A stretch of 64,000 bases of DNA from assembly GCF_003841465.1 (NCBI RefSeq), contig NZ_REFZ01000006.1, forward strand, positions 186,001-250,000. Direction: 5' to 3'. Every line of letters begins with the position of its first letter. Within the stretch, counting starts at the first letter, position 1. The stretch is from Natrarchaeobius oligotrophus. GTDB taxonomy: Archaea > Halobacteriota > Halobacteria > Halobacteriales > Natrialbaceae. Shown piece after piece: positions 33,899-42,469 of the stretch. A program made the position numbers and the translations under genes. The notes under the pieces are model-generated. The model saw only the letters and a list, made by a program, of their open reading frames with translations. It made no database searches and was not told where the DNA came from.

Positions 33899-34123
33899 AT
33901 GAGCACAGACAGAAAGTCGATTCCGGTCTCGTTGCCCGAGGGCCTCGTCGACGAGCTCGACGAACTCGTCGAAGAGGGGAAGTTCGGATCACGGTCCGAG
34001 GCCCTCCGATACGGTGCCCGACTGGTCGCACGCGAGGCACAGCAGAAACGCATGCACGACCGAAGGGCTAACGCTGCCGAGCAGGACATCGAAGACCGGC
34101 TGGAGCGAAAGCGTGTACGTTGA
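33899..34123 (+). CDS. vapB: Ribbon-helix-helix antitoxin-like protein
   Basis: The 74-residue protein has an RHH N-terminus (RKSIPVSLPEGLVDELDELVEEGKFGSRSEALRYGARLVAREA) and a long charged helical tail likely to wrap the toxin. It overlaps the following PIN-domain gene by 11 bases, the classic antitoxin-toxin order. The RHH would bind its own promoter and the tail would neutralise the toxin. Location next to an integrase remnant fits an accessory module. Confidence 0.75.
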   Translation: MSTDRKSIPVSLPEGLVDELDELVEEGKFGSRSEALRYGARLVAREAQQKRMHDRRANAAEQDIEDRLERKRVR

Positions 34124-34499
34124 CACCGACGTCGTTCTCGCCGTTCTGAAGGCCGACGACTGGCTCAGTTCGGTCGTCGACCTCGAGACGATCGAGGAAC
34201 CCAAGACCTCGGTTGCGACGTGTATCGAGGTCCAGTACGCGATGCAGGACGAATGGGACCGTGATCGACGGGCGAGAGTTCACGAACTGATCGCCGACGA
34301 GGGAGTTACGCTCGTCCCACTGCAACTGGAACACGTCGCCGCCGGTTCGACGTTGCAACTCTCCTACGACCGTTTGAATCTGTTCGATGCTGTCCACCTC
34401 GGCGTTGCAACGGTACTCGAAGAACCGATCGTCTCGACCGACACGCTGTATCCGACGATCGAAGAGATCGAACACGTCGATCCGCGCGATCTCGAGTAA
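34113..34499 (+). CDS. vapC: PIN-domain ribonuclease, VapC-like toxin
   Basis: The protein has 128 residues from the GTG at 34113 (MYVDTDVVLAVLKADDWL). PIN-domain acidic residues are visible as D4 and D6 in YVDTD, Glu in the CIEVQYA helix, and the later FDAVHLGVATVL with Asp, followed by IVSTDTLYPTI. This is the metal-binding set of VapC-type RNases that cleave tRNA or mRNA. It is translated in overlap with the RHH partner. The upstream in-frame ATG at 34014 is inside the antitoxin gene and is rejected. Confidence 0.75.
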   Translation: MYVDTDVVLAVLKADDWLSSVVDLETIEEPKTSVATCIEVQYAMQDEWDRDRRARVHELIADEGVTLVPLQLEHVAAGSTLQLSYDRLNLFDAVHLGVATVLEEPIVSTDTLYPTIEEIEHVDPRDLE

Positions 34500-34591
34500 C
34501 GTCTCTCTCCGTACTAATCCGGCAGAAAGCGCAAACTCAACGAGGTGTCGCTTCTCGGCACCTCGTGTTCTCGTTATTGCACCGCGAAATA

Positions 34592-34662
34592 TGGGACCGC
34601 CGAGAGTCGAACTCGGGTCCTACGGACCCCATCCGCAGAGGATACCACTACCCCACGGTCCC
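34592..34662 (-). tRNA. tRNA-Pro (anticodon GGG)
   Basis: A 71-base cloverleaf on the minus strand has acceptor arms GGGACCG/CGGTCCC and discriminator A. The anticodon arm is TGCGG-ATGGGGT-CCGTA with T33 and G37, giving anticodon GGG. The T-arm carries GTTCGAC. No CCA is encoded and no intron is apparent. Confidence 0.9.
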
Positions 34663-34764
34663 GCAACTGATCGAAGTAGCGTCTTCCGTTTAAGCGTGTC
34701 GTTTCGGGCCGCGACTCGAGGCGTCCGCCACCGTGATTGCGCTGAAACCGTAGTCGGGTCGGGA

Positions 34765-35673
34765 TCAGACGAGCACGCGCTCGAGTTCGACGACGGTGCC
34801 CGAGTCGGCGTCTGGATCGCCGACGAGTCTGCCGAGACAGACCGCAGCACCGTTCGGGGTGAAACAGGCGAGGAGACCACCGTCGTCGACGTCATCGTCG
34901 ATCTCGAGGAGGCCGGGTGCGTAGACCGGAGCGCCGTTCGCGACTTCGATGGCCGCGCTCTCTGCGATTACCGCCCGCGGGAGTTGCTCGAGGATTCGTT
35001 CGGCCGGATCGACGACGTCGAACAGCCGACCCGGATCGTCGTCCTCGAGCCAGAAGGCGAGCGCGTCGAGGAACTCGTACGGGGTGTGGAGGTCCGTGTC
35101 GTCGAACGGGGAGGTCTGAGTCCGGCGCAAGTGGCCCATGTGACCGCCGGTACCGAGGGCCAGTCCAACGTCGTGACAGAGCTTCCGGACGTAGGTGCCG
35201 CTCTCACAGCGGATTCGTAACAGGAGCCGCCGCGGTTCGCGTTCGAGTACCTCCAGACTGTGAATCGTTCGGACGCGGAGCCGGCGCGAGACGGCGCTCT
35301 TTCGGGGCGGTTTCTGGTAGATGGGTCCCTCGAACTCCTCGACGATCGCCTCGGCATCGGACGGAACCGGTGCGTGACACTCGAGGACGGCGACGTACTC
35401 CTTCGGTCCCTCGAGAAAGACCTGTGCGAGCCTGGTCGCGTCGCCGAGCATGATCGGCAGACAGCCGGTCACCTTCGGGTCGAGCGTGCCCGCGTGTGCG
35501 GCGTTGTCGATCGTCTCCTCGGCGGTGCTCTCCTCGAGCGTGTCGGCGACGGCGTCGCGAAGCCAGCCGCTGAGCTGGTGGGACGACGGGCCTGGCGGTT
35601 TGTCGAGGTTGACGACGCCGAACGAGAGGAGGTCGGCCGGCGATCGATTCTCGGGTGGACCGCGAAGCGTCAT
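34765..35673 (-). CDS. cbf5: tRNA/rRNA pseudouridine synthase Cbf5 (TruB family)
   Basis: The 302-residue enzyme isomerises uridine in rRNA, guided by H/ACA RNAs with Nop10, Gar1 and L7Ae, and may also make Psi55 in tRNA. The N-terminus reads [20 protein letters not shown]; the catalytic Asp65 is in [24 protein letters not shown] and [16 protein letters not shown] follow. A C-terminal PUA domain spans roughly residues 215-300. The ATG overlaps the cmk stop by 4 bases. DUF106-cmk-cbf5 is a conserved archaeal operon. Confidence 0.95.
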   Translation of the reverse strand: MTLRGPPENRSPADLLSFGVVNLDKPPGPSSHQLSGWLRDAVADTLEESTAEETIDNAAHAGTLDPKVTGCLPIMLGDATRLAQVFLEGPKEYVAVLECHAPVPSDAEAIVEEFEGPIYQKPPRKSAVSRRLRVRTIHSLEVLEREPRRLLLRIRCESGTYVRKLCHDVGLALGTGGHMGHLRRTQTSPFDDTDLHTPYEFLDALAFWLEDDDPGRLFDVVDPAERILEQLPRAVIAESAAIEVANGAPVYAPGLLEIDDDVDDGGLLACFTPNGAAVCLGRLVGDPDADSGTVVELERVLV

Positions 35674-36248
35674 TCGAACTCGTAGTCGAGGGTGACGGGT
35701 GCCTTTCCCTCGTCGCCGTTCGGTTCGTACTCGTCGACCGCGGTTACCAGCATGTCCAGGACGGCGTCGGGATCCCAGCGTGCCGTATTGACCGAGAGAT
35801 CGTAGATCGTCAGGTCCTGAATGTCGATCCCGTAGTACTCCTCGTACCGCTGGGCTTCGCTCGCCTCGCGCGCTTTGGTTTCTTCGGTCGCTCGCTCTGG
35901 GTCTTTGTCCTCGCGGTCGGCGATCCGTTGGCCTCGAACGTTGGCCGGCGCGTCGAGCCAGAAGCGAAAGTCCGCTTCGTCGCCAGCTAGCCAGCCGGCT
36001 AATCTCGACTCGAGCACGAGGTCGTCTTCCGTGCGAGCGATCTCGCGGAGTCGACGGTCGAGATCGCGATCGATCTGGTCGTTCTCCTCTGCGAGTTTGT
36101 TGAACTCGAGGGGCGTGTATCCGCGCTCGTCGGCCAGTTCGCGGAAGATGTCACCGCCGCTGACGTGCGAGAGGTCGAACGCCTCGGCCAACAACCCGGC
36201 GGTCGTGCTCTTTCCGCTTCCCGGCGGCCCGGAGACGGTGAGTAACAT
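35670..36248 (-). CDS. cmk: Cytidylate kinase
   Basis: This kinase phosphorylates CMP and dCMP to the diphosphates. The 192-residue archaeal-type protein has a P-loop [12 protein letters not shown] at residues 6-17, then [27 protein letters not shown]. The segment [37 protein letters not shown] forms the CMP-binding and lid region, and [18 protein letters not shown] follows. The ATG at 36248 is preferred over a TTG two codons upstream. It sits in the DUF106-cmk-cbf5 operon. Confidence 0.93.
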   Translation of the reverse strand: MLLTVSGPPGSGKSTTAGLLAEAFDLSHVSGGDIFRELADERGYTPLEFNKLAEENDQIDRDLDRRLREIARTEDDLVLESRLAGWLAGDEADFRFWLDAPANVRGQRIADREDKDPERATEETKAREASEAQRYEEYYGIDIQDLTIYDLSVNTARWDPDAVLDMLVTAVDEYEPNGDEGKAPVTLDYEFE

Positions 36249-36374
36249 ATTCAATCTGTGACGTGGCCGGTAAAATGGGTTTTGAATCGGCCGAGGGGAG
36301 TCAATCCGTCGATCGGTCGCGTCCCGGACGAAGCGAACCCGGGACGAGTAGGCAATGCGTACAGCGTCGTCCGA

Positions 36375-37322
36375 TCACGTCGGCGTCATGTCGATGTTCA
36401 ACGCCTTGCGCAGCAGTTGCGTAAAGCCCATCGAACAGAGGAAGTACCAGACGATCCAGGCCCACATCGGGCCGACAAGCCCCTCGTTTAACGAGACGTG
36501 CCCGACGATCGGCATCACCATCGTCATTTCGGTTTCGCTGATGTGACCGCCGAGGATCTTCCAGTACATCCACAGAAACAGCGGAATCGTAAACAGCATG
36601 ATCCAGACCATCGGGCGGAACTGCTCTTTGAACATGCCGATGTTGTCCGCCATCGCCTCCATCTGCTCTTCGCGGACGCGCTCCATTTCGTTCTCGAGGC
36701 GTTCGATCTCGGCTTCGCTCGCGTCTCGCTCTTCGGCTTCTTTCTTGCGCTCGCGGACGTCCTTTTGTTTTTCCTGCATGGACTTCATCCGCTGTTGGTA
36801 CTTCCCGATGATCTCGGGATTCATCAGGTTCGCCTGCAACAGCGTCGAGTACAGCCCGGTCAGCATCGCAACCGCGAGGATCACCGCGTAGAACGGCAGC
36901 GTCGCGTCGAGCGGATAGAGCACTAGATCGATCGCGCCGCCGACGGTTTCCCTGACGGACTCGAGCCAGTAGCCGATCATCAACAACACCGAGCCGACGG
37001 CCGCGAGCTTGTCCCACTGCGACCATTTCGATTCCTCGGCGTCGACGTCGACGTCGTCGGCGAGCGATCCGCCGTCGCCGTCGCCGTCGAGCGCCTCGTC
37101 GTAGGCTTCCCGATCGGCGATTTCGAATCCCTCGTCGCCGTCGACCAACACCCCTTTTTCGATCAACCGCCCCCACTGTCCGCTCGTCAGGTCGTCGTTT
37201 ACGTCCTGCCACTGGACCTCGCCGCCGTTTTCGTCGGCGGTCTCGCGAATCGCCTCGAGGGCGTCGAACATCGAGGAATCCTCACGAACGAGGGACGTGA
37301 TCTTCTCGGCTGTACGCGTCAT
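36375..37322 (-). CDS. DUF106 (EMC3/TMCO1/YidC-like) membrane protein
   Basis: The protein has 315 residues from the ATG at 37322. After a soluble acidic N-terminal region of about 110 residues, helices lie near 125-145, 165-190, 255-275 and 290-310. A long charged cytoplasmic coiled coil separates them (KYQQRMKSMQEKQKDVRERKKEAEERDASEAEIERLENEMERVREEQ). This layout fits the archaeal Oxa1-superfamily insertases related to EMC3. It is the first gene of the cmk-cbf5 operon. A TATA-like element at 37345-37354 predicts a leaderless message. Confidence 0.9.
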   Translation of the reverse strand: MTRTAEKITSLVREDSSMFDALEAIRETADENGGEVQWQDVNDDLTSGQWGRLIEKGVLVDGDEGFEIADREAYDEALDGDGDGGSLADDVDVDAEESKWSQWDKLAAVGSVLLMIGYWLESVRETVGGAIDLVLYPLDATLPFYAVILAVAMLTGLYSTLLQANLMNPEIIGKYQQRMKSMQEKQKDVRERKKEAEERDASEAEIERLENEMERVREEQMEAMADNIGMFKEQFRPMVWIMLFTIPLFLWMYWKILGGHISETEMTMVMPIVGHVSLNEGLVGPMWAWIVWYFLCSMGFTQLLRKALNIDMTPT

Positions 37323-37344
37323 CTGGTTGTGGTAGGGTCCGTTC

Positions 37345-37354
37345 GGTATACAAG
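37345..37354 (-). promoter_or_regulatory. TATA-like box of the DUF106-cmk-cbf5 operon
   Basis: On the minus strand the element reads cttgtatacc. It is centred about 27 bases before the ATG at 37322. Confidence 0.45.
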
Positions 37355-37540
37355 TGTTTATCTTCGGCGGAACGCTCGCGACGTGCCGACGGCTGCTCGT
37401 CCGCGATGGTATACGATCCAAACGGGGCCTCCCGGAAGGCCACATCGGTGTCGGATACGGCTCTCACACCGGCTGTGATCGGTTCGACGCCGACGGTTTT
37501 CGTTTCGATCGTAGCGATCGATGTAACGGTGAGGAGAACA

Positions 37541-37548
37541 TTTATTAT
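37541..37548 (+). promoter_or_regulatory. TATA box of the large pilin-like gene
   Basis: The element tttattat is centred about 30 bases before the ATG at 37575, giving a leaderless or near-leaderless transcript. Confidence 0.55.
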
Positions 37549-37574
37549 CCCAAACTGATAACTGGTACAAAATA

Positions 37575-40343
37575 ATGAGTTCGGGAGTTGATCGGCTTCG
37601 TCGGATCGGGGGCGAAGATCGGGGATTATCACCGCAGATTGGATTCGTTATTCTACTCGGGATGGTGTTCATCGGATCGATCCTCGTCATTACGCTCGGA
37701 ATGGGACTGATCGACTCGCTCGAGTCCGAAAGCGAGTCGGAGATAACGTACGCCGCGATCGATTCGACCGAACACAGCCTGACGACCGCGGCGCTAGAGG
37801 GACAGATCCAGGGACTGAATCTCGATGACGCGACGTACCGGGACGACGGAACTGTACACCTCGCCTGGTACGACGCCTCCGATACCAACACGGTGTACGA
37901 CGCGAACGTAACGATCGACCGACTGGGTGCACTCGAGTACGACCTCGACGATCGCACGGTCATCCAGCAGTCGGGAGCGCGCTGGGAGCGCCAGAACGGC
38001 GAGTACCGCACCGACCAAGGACCGAACATCCGGTACGACGGCGACTTCCTGCAGCTTCGGCTGTTGACGCTCGACGAGGACGACGCGAGAAGCGGTGATC
38101 CGGTCGCGAGACCGAACTACGACAGCGACCTTCCCGACCGAATCGAAGCGGCAAGAGCGGAGGCTGCGAACCGAGGATACAACGATCTCGCGTTCGTCGT
38201 CCAGAGCGAGTACCACGACGGCTGGGTCGATTATCTCGATTCGGAGTTGAGCGGCCACGAGAACATCACCGTCAACGCGAGCGAGTCGAATCCGGTGATC
38301 GGCGACGGAGGCCCCAACACCGTCGAGGTGGTCATGAAAAACGTCACCGACACCGACGCGCCGGACTTCTGGGTGAAAGAGGACCACGGTATCGTCACCG
38401 GCGAGCACGCAAGCGAGAACGTCTTCGTCTCGGATAGCCCGGATCCGCTCCGATTCCAGGCCACGATCGAAAACGTCGGCGACGAACGCCAGACCCAGGA
38501 CGTCAACCTGACGATCCTCGACGAAGACGGAAACGAAGTCCTCGACGTCGGTAACGAAACCGAACTCGATGGCGGCGAGGAGACGATCGTCAACTTCACG
38601 ATCGACGACCACGAGAGCGAACTCGAGTACGGCGTCTACGACTACGACGTCGAAACAGACAGCGACTCGCTCGACGACATCGGATCGTTCTACTACGCAA
38701 AACAGGAGGCGCCGTGGCTCGCCGTCACCAACCAGACGGTCGACGGCGTCGACGCGAGCGACGAAACCGATCCCGTCAACGCGAGCGAGGAACTCGTTAC
38801 CCTCGAGGCGGACGTACAGAACGTCGGCCTCGATCCGATCGAGGACGAGTCGATCGAGTTCGTCCTCGAGTTCGACGACGAAGACTGGGAGTTCACCGAT
38901 ACGGCAACGGTCGAACGCGACCGCGGCGAGAAAGCGACGGTCAGCTGGGAACTCAATCGGAGCGAACTGTTCGAAGGGGATCACACGTTCACGGTTTCGA
39001 CGGCTGACGACGACGCGGCGGGTCACTTTTACGTCTACGACGCCCGCGACGTCGGCTCGTCGGAGATCGTGCTGGGTCCCGATACGGGTGTGAACGTGAC
39101 GATCGTCGGAAGCGAGATGTCGAACAGCGATCCACACGACTGTACCGACTGTGAAACGGCTCACGTCTCCGAGAAATCCGAGGGGTCGTTCGTCGAGGGA
39201 GACCGGGTCGGATACGAGTGGGAGACGCGAGAGGGCGAGTGGAACTACGACGCGACCGAACCGGAGTGGAACGATTCCGGCGGCTGGAACTCCGACGCCG
39301 ACCCCGAGTGTATCGACGAAGCCTGGGACGGCTCGTGTGAGGAGTACGGATTCCCCGATTCGACGGAGTTCTGGTGGGACGACGACGGTGGGTGGGACAT
39401 TCGATGGGAAAACCGACAGGACCACAACGCGAACCAGTGGGGCTGGGACGGTCCGATCGAGGCCGGCGAGGCCCCCGACGACGAGCCGGAGTTCCAGGTC
39501 GACGGCTACGAGATCAACTGGGTCGCCGCGAGCGCCGACCTCGTGACGCAACCGGTCGACGAAGACGGAACCGCGATCGGCGAGCCGACTCGCCTCGGCG
39601 ACGTGCCGTGGCACGATACCAACCTGAACCGATTCGACGAACCGCGTCCGCTGTACGAGTACAGCTTCACGACAGAAGAGCGCGTGAGCTTCATGATCAG
39701 CGCGACGTCGTATAACCACGGCGGCTCCGACTTCTGCGGCAGCTACACCGACCGGACGTTTACCGATACGTACGACGGTGCCGTGTGGGATCACACGGAG
39801 TGTTCCGACGACGCCGTCCTCGCCGACGAAGACGACGAACTCGTCAGCCTCTCAGCAGATACGGAGACCGAAGAAACGAACGTGCGCGTGCTTGGCGAAG
39901 ACGACGTCCAGCTGCCGGAACTCGATCCCGGCGTCGAACGGCAGATGAGCACCGACGAACTCCTCGAGCGGCCCGAAGTCGACGTTCCCGTTGACGAGGA
40001 CGGCTACCTCGATCTCGGGGAACACGAGTACATCTTCGTGTTCGAGATTACGCATCACCCGATCCAGCACAACTCCAATCCGTCCGTAGACCGGAATATC
40101 TCGCCGGACGACTACTGGGACGAAGCCCACGAGACGAACGGCGACCCGAACTTCAACGACATGATCGCGCACGTCGAAATTTCGCCGAGCGGCGGCGGAT
40201 TGCCCGACCTCGATCCGTCGTTCTCCGGAGCCGAAGGCGATGCAGCAAGCGGTGGCACCGGTGGCTCCGACGACCCGACCGAGTCGGGCAACTCGAGCGG
40301 GGATAACGTCGACGTCGGAACCGACGAAATCATCATCGGCTAA
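37575..40343 (+). CDS. Large pilin-like N-terminal anchored surface protein
   Basis: The 922-residue protein has an N-terminus resembling haloarchaeal pilin-like leaders: basic GVDRLRRIGGEDR, then GLSPQIGFVILLGMVFIGSILVITLGMGL. Everything after residue 50 is extracellular. Two CARDB-like adhesive repeats span about 290-380 and 395-510 (the patterns VTVENVGDERQTQDVNLTI-like and ADVQNVGLDPIEDESIEFVL). A Cys-containing, Trp-rich region (about 510-640) and a beta-rich C-terminal domain follow. The last 40 residues are Gly/Ser/Asp-rich. The pattern resembles DUF7289-type haloarchaeal proteins. It interrupts the usual adk/DUF106 neighbourhood. Confidence 0.75.
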   Translation: MSSGVDRLRRIGGEDRGLSPQIGFVILLGMVFIGSILVITLGMGLIDSLESESESEITYAAIDSTEHSLTTAALEGQIQGLNLDDATYRDDGTVHLAWYDASDTNTVYDANVTIDRLGALEYDLDDRTVIQQSGARWERQNGEYRTDQGPNIRYDGDFLQLRLLTLDEDDARSGDPVARPNYDSDLPDRIEAARAEAANRGYNDLAFVVQSEYHDGWVDYLDSELSGHENITVNASESNPVIGDGGPNTVEVVMKNVTDTDAPDFWVKEDHGIVTGEHASENVFVSDSPDPLRFQATIENVGDERQTQDVNLTILDEDGNEVLDVGNETELDGGEETIVNFTIDDHESELEYGVYDYDVETDSDSLDDIGSFYYAKQEAPWLAVTNQTVDGVDASDETDPVNASEELVTLEADVQNVGLDPIEDESIEFVLEFDDEDWEFTDTATVERDRGEKATVSWELNRSELFEGDHTFTVSTADDDAAGHFYVYDARDVGSSEIVLGPDTGVNVTIVGSEMSNSDPHDCTDCETAHVSEKSEGSFVEGDRVGYEWETREGEWNYDATEPEWNDSGGWNSDADPECIDEAWDGSCEEYGFPDSTEFWWDDDGGWDIRWENRQDHNANQWGWDGPIEAGEAPDDEPEFQVDGYEINWVAASADLVTQPVDEDGTAIGEPTRLGDVPWHDTNLNRFDEPRPLYEYSFTTEERVSFMISATSYNHGGSDFCGSYTDRTFTDTYDGAVWDHTECSDDAVLADEDDELVSLSADTETEETNVRVLGEDDVQLPELDPGVERQMSTDELLERPEVDVPVDEDGYLDLGEHEYIFVFEITHHPIQHNSNPSVDRNISPDDYWDEAHETNGDPNFNDMIAHVEISPSGGGLPDLDPSFSGAEGDAASGGTGGSDDPTESGNSSGDNVDVGTDEIIIG

Positions 40344-40595
40344 CTCGATCGCGGGCGAACTCGAGCGATCGTCCGTTCGTCCGACTCTTTTGTTCGTAAC
40401 GCGTTCGCGGGTCGTTCACCTCGCTGGCGACGGTTTGGCCGATCGCCCGAGGAAAACGAACTCGACCCGATGCGGATTGCCATCTCGATTTATCGGCCCA
40501 ACCGCGACCCGTGCGGCGGTTGCGCCGAAAATGGCTCACAGTAAATCGTCTGAGCCGAGGAGCGCCGGCGTCCAGTCGATGGACGCTCAACGGAA

Positions 40596-41231
40596 CTAGA
40601 CCGCGTCTTCGATCGTCGCCTTCACGTCCGCCCACACCTCGTTCGGAGCCTGTTCTCCGTCGACGCGCTCGAGGACTCCCTCGTCGTCGTAGTGTTCGAT
40701 GACGGGTTCGGTGTTCTCGCGGTAGACGCGCAGTCGTTCTCTGACGGTCTCTTCGGTGTCGTCGTCTCGCTGCTCGAGTCGCGCCTCGACCTCGGGGTCT
40801 TCGGGCGGGTTGTACTCGAGGTGGTAGATGTCGCCGGTCTCGGGGTCCATGCGCCGGCCGGTCAACCGGTGGACGAGTTCCTCCTCGCTCACGTCGAGCG
40901 AGAGCACGACGTCGAGGTCGGTCATGTCCTCGAGCTCTTCTGCCTGCTCGAGATTTCGCGGGTAGCCGTCGAGGACGAAGCCGTCTGCCTGGGTGAGCGC
41001 TTCGTCGACGATGGCGTTGACGACCTCGTCGGGGACGAGTTCGCCCTGATCCATGTACTCGCGCGGCGTGTCGTACTCCGTGTCCATCTCGGAGATGTCC
41101 ATGTCCTTGTTCGCCCGGAGTGCGTCGCCGGTCGTGACGTGTTCGACGTCGAACGCTTCGGAAATCTTCGCGCTCTGGGTTCCCTTCCCCGCGCCGGGAG
41201 CGCCCAGAATCAGGATTCGTGGCTGCGCCAT
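40596..41231 (-). CDS. adk: Adenylate kinase
   Basis: This kinase interconverts AMP, ATP and ADP. The 211-residue protein has a bacterial-type long form: P-loop [14 protein letters not shown] at residues 10-23, [28 protein letters not shown], the lid region [21 protein letters not shown] without zinc cysteines, and [16 protein letters not shown]. In haloarchaea it usually follows the ribosomal/secY cluster; here several genes intervene. A TATA box at 41254-41260 predicts a leaderless message. Confidence 0.95.
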   Translation of the reverse strand: MAQPRILILGAPGAGKGTQSAKISEAFDVEHVTTGDALRANKDMDISEMDTEYDTPREYMDQGELVPDEVVNAIVDEALTQADGFVLDGYPRNLEQAEELEDMTDLDVVLSLDVSEEELVHRLTGRRMDPETGDIYHLEYNPPEDPEVEARLEQRDDDTEETVRERLRVYRENTEPVIEHYDDEGVLERVDGEQAPNEVWADVKATIEDAV

Positions 41232-41253
41232 ACCACCCAGTTCTGGGCCAGCG

Positions 41254-41269
41254 CATAAAGGCTTAAAGA
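41254..41269. promoter_or_regulatory. Overlapping divergent TATA boxes for adk and the gene at 41291
   Basis: cataaag at 41254-41260 (minus) and cttaaaga at 41262-41269 (plus) are adjacent, each centred about 27 bases from its start codon. Two back-to-back leaderless promoters thus share a 59-bp intergenic region. Confidence 0.5.
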
Positions 41270-41290
41270 AATGATCACAACTATCGACGT

Positions 41291-41749
41291 ATGACCCGTT
41301 TCGACGCGGCCGAGCCGACGGAGCGACGAAAACTGTACGTCGACGCCATCACCGCCCATCGAACGCGCGGAAGCGGTTTTCTGACGCTCGAGGTCGACGA
41401 GAGAGAACTCGAGGCGACCGAGGACGCGCCACTCGAGGCGGATTCCGAGCGCGACGCAGAAACTCCGACAGGACCGGACCCAGAACTCGGGGTTCCCTGG
41501 ATCCAGTTCGGCGACGGAACGGTCAACCTCGATTGCACGGACGACGAACTCGAGGAGCTGAAGTCGCTGTTGAACGAGTTTCCGGCGTTCAAAATCGACG
41601 AGTTGACCCGCCCCGAGGAAGCCGAGGGGGTCAACGTTCGCGTGAGCGCGAAAGCCGATCCGAACCGGATCGCCCAGTTTCTGGACGCGACGTTTCTCCG
41701 GGTGTACGGACTCGCCGAGGACGTTCGGGTGTGGGTGGTCGAACTGTGA
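41291..41749 (+). CDS. Conserved haloarchaeal protein of unknown function
   Basis: The 152-residue acidic protein begins [35 protein letters not shown] Glu/Asp/Pro-rich linker follows at about 40-70, then [36 protein letters not shown] and a C-terminal [37 protein letters not shown]. The second half looks like an alpha/beta domain. I do not recognise the family. It converges on the amphi-Trp gene with only 3 bases between the stops. Confidence 0.75.
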   Translation: MTRFDAAEPTERRKLYVDAITAHRTRGSGFLTLEVDERELEATEDAPLEADSERDAETPTGPDPELGVPWIQFGDGTVNLDCTDDELEELKSLLNEFPAFKIDELTRPEEAEGVNVRVSAKADPNRIAQFLDATFLRVYGLAEDVRVWVVEL

Positions 41750-41752
41750 GGG

Positions 41753-42034
41753 CTACTCGATGTTCAGATCGCCGCCCGTCCCCTCTTCGCCTTCGTCCCA
41801 CTCGAGTTCGAACTCGATGCTGAGTTCGCCGGGACCGCCGCTGCTCGACGTTTCGCGTTCGGCTTTGATCTCGAACGTCGGCCTGGCTGGCGGCGTCATC
41901 GTGACGGATTCGTCGCCTGCCTCGAGGGAGAGCGATCCCCCGTCCTCGAGGTTGTCGGCGACGGTTCGTAGGTAGTCCGCGATTTCGGTTCGGTCCATCC
42001 GCTGTTCGAATTTGAACAGTACTTCTTCGGGCAC
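41753..42034 (-). CDS. Amphi-Trp domain-containing protein
   Basis: The protein has 93 residues from a GTG at 42032-42034, read as MPEEVLFKFEQRMDRTEIADYLRTVADNLEDGGSLSLEAGD. That opening, followed by VTMTPPARPTFEIKAERE and GELSIEFELEWDE, matches the small amphi-Trp domain family common in haloarchaea. The molecular role is unknown. The frame is open further upstream but with Arg/Ser-rich, non-halophilic composition, so the GTG is preferred. Confidence 0.8.
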   Translation of the reverse strand: MPEEVLFKFEQRMDRTEIADYLRTVADNLEDGGSLSLEAGDESVTMTPPARPTFEIKAERETSSSGGPGELSIEFELEWDEGEEGTGGDLNIE

Positions 42035-42469
42035 GTGCGACCTTCGCGCCCAGTGATAGAGAACCTTTCGCCGCGCGCGGTGAATTTGCAGCTGCAGGAC
42101 GGGTTTTCGCGTTCGAGAGTCACTTCTGTCGGACTCTCGCGTAGAAGTCGACGAACGCGCGGCGGATGATTTCGACGAGTATCCAGAGAACACAACGCCG
42201 TCCGCCGAGTGGGTTGCAGTTCGAACCGAATCTGTTCGGGAGTTGGTGCCGAGGGATCGATGCCGCTGCGTATTTTGCCGCAATTCGGAGGGTGCGAACG
42301 ACAGAAAGAAGAGGGCACAAACCAACGGGCCGGTGACGAATCGGCGGTGGCGGTCGGGCTACGGCGGTGCGAACCGTGGGACTGCGGACGGTACTGACGG
42401 ACGACCGTTTCCAAATAGATAAGTGCCCCCGGCAACCATCGTCCGACATATAAGCGGACTTCAATAGAG
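42035..42469. other. Region upstream of coxB with a coding-like tract lacking a start
   Basis: On the plus strand one frame from about 42084 to the TAA at 42419-42421 reads like haloarchaeal protein (VEVDERAADDFDEYPENT, then EWVAVRTESVRELVPRDRCRCVFCRNS). It has no ATG or GTG start in the acidic part and begins right after an in-frame TGA. It may be a decayed gene or chance. The last 30 bases hold the coxB promoter. Confidence 0.35.
42447..42454 (+). promoter_or_regulatory. TATA box of the coxB operon
   Basis: The element catataag predicts transcription from about 42477, 7 bases after the GTG at 42470. This supports the ATG at 42503 as the true start unless the upstream tract aaatagataag (42412-42422) is the real promoter. 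Confidence 0.45.

Noticed and set aside
34592..34662. tRNA on the minus strand first read as tRNA-Gly(CCC)
   Set aside because: Pairing of the anticodon stem TGCGG/CCGTA fixes the loop as ATGGGGT, giving anticodon GGG and tRNA-Pro.
37794..39794. A 666-codon minus-strand open frame opposite the large pilin-like gene
   Set aside because: It is rich in Val/Arg from reversed Asp/Glu codons and has no recognisable domain; the plus strand has a promoter, leader and coherent domains.
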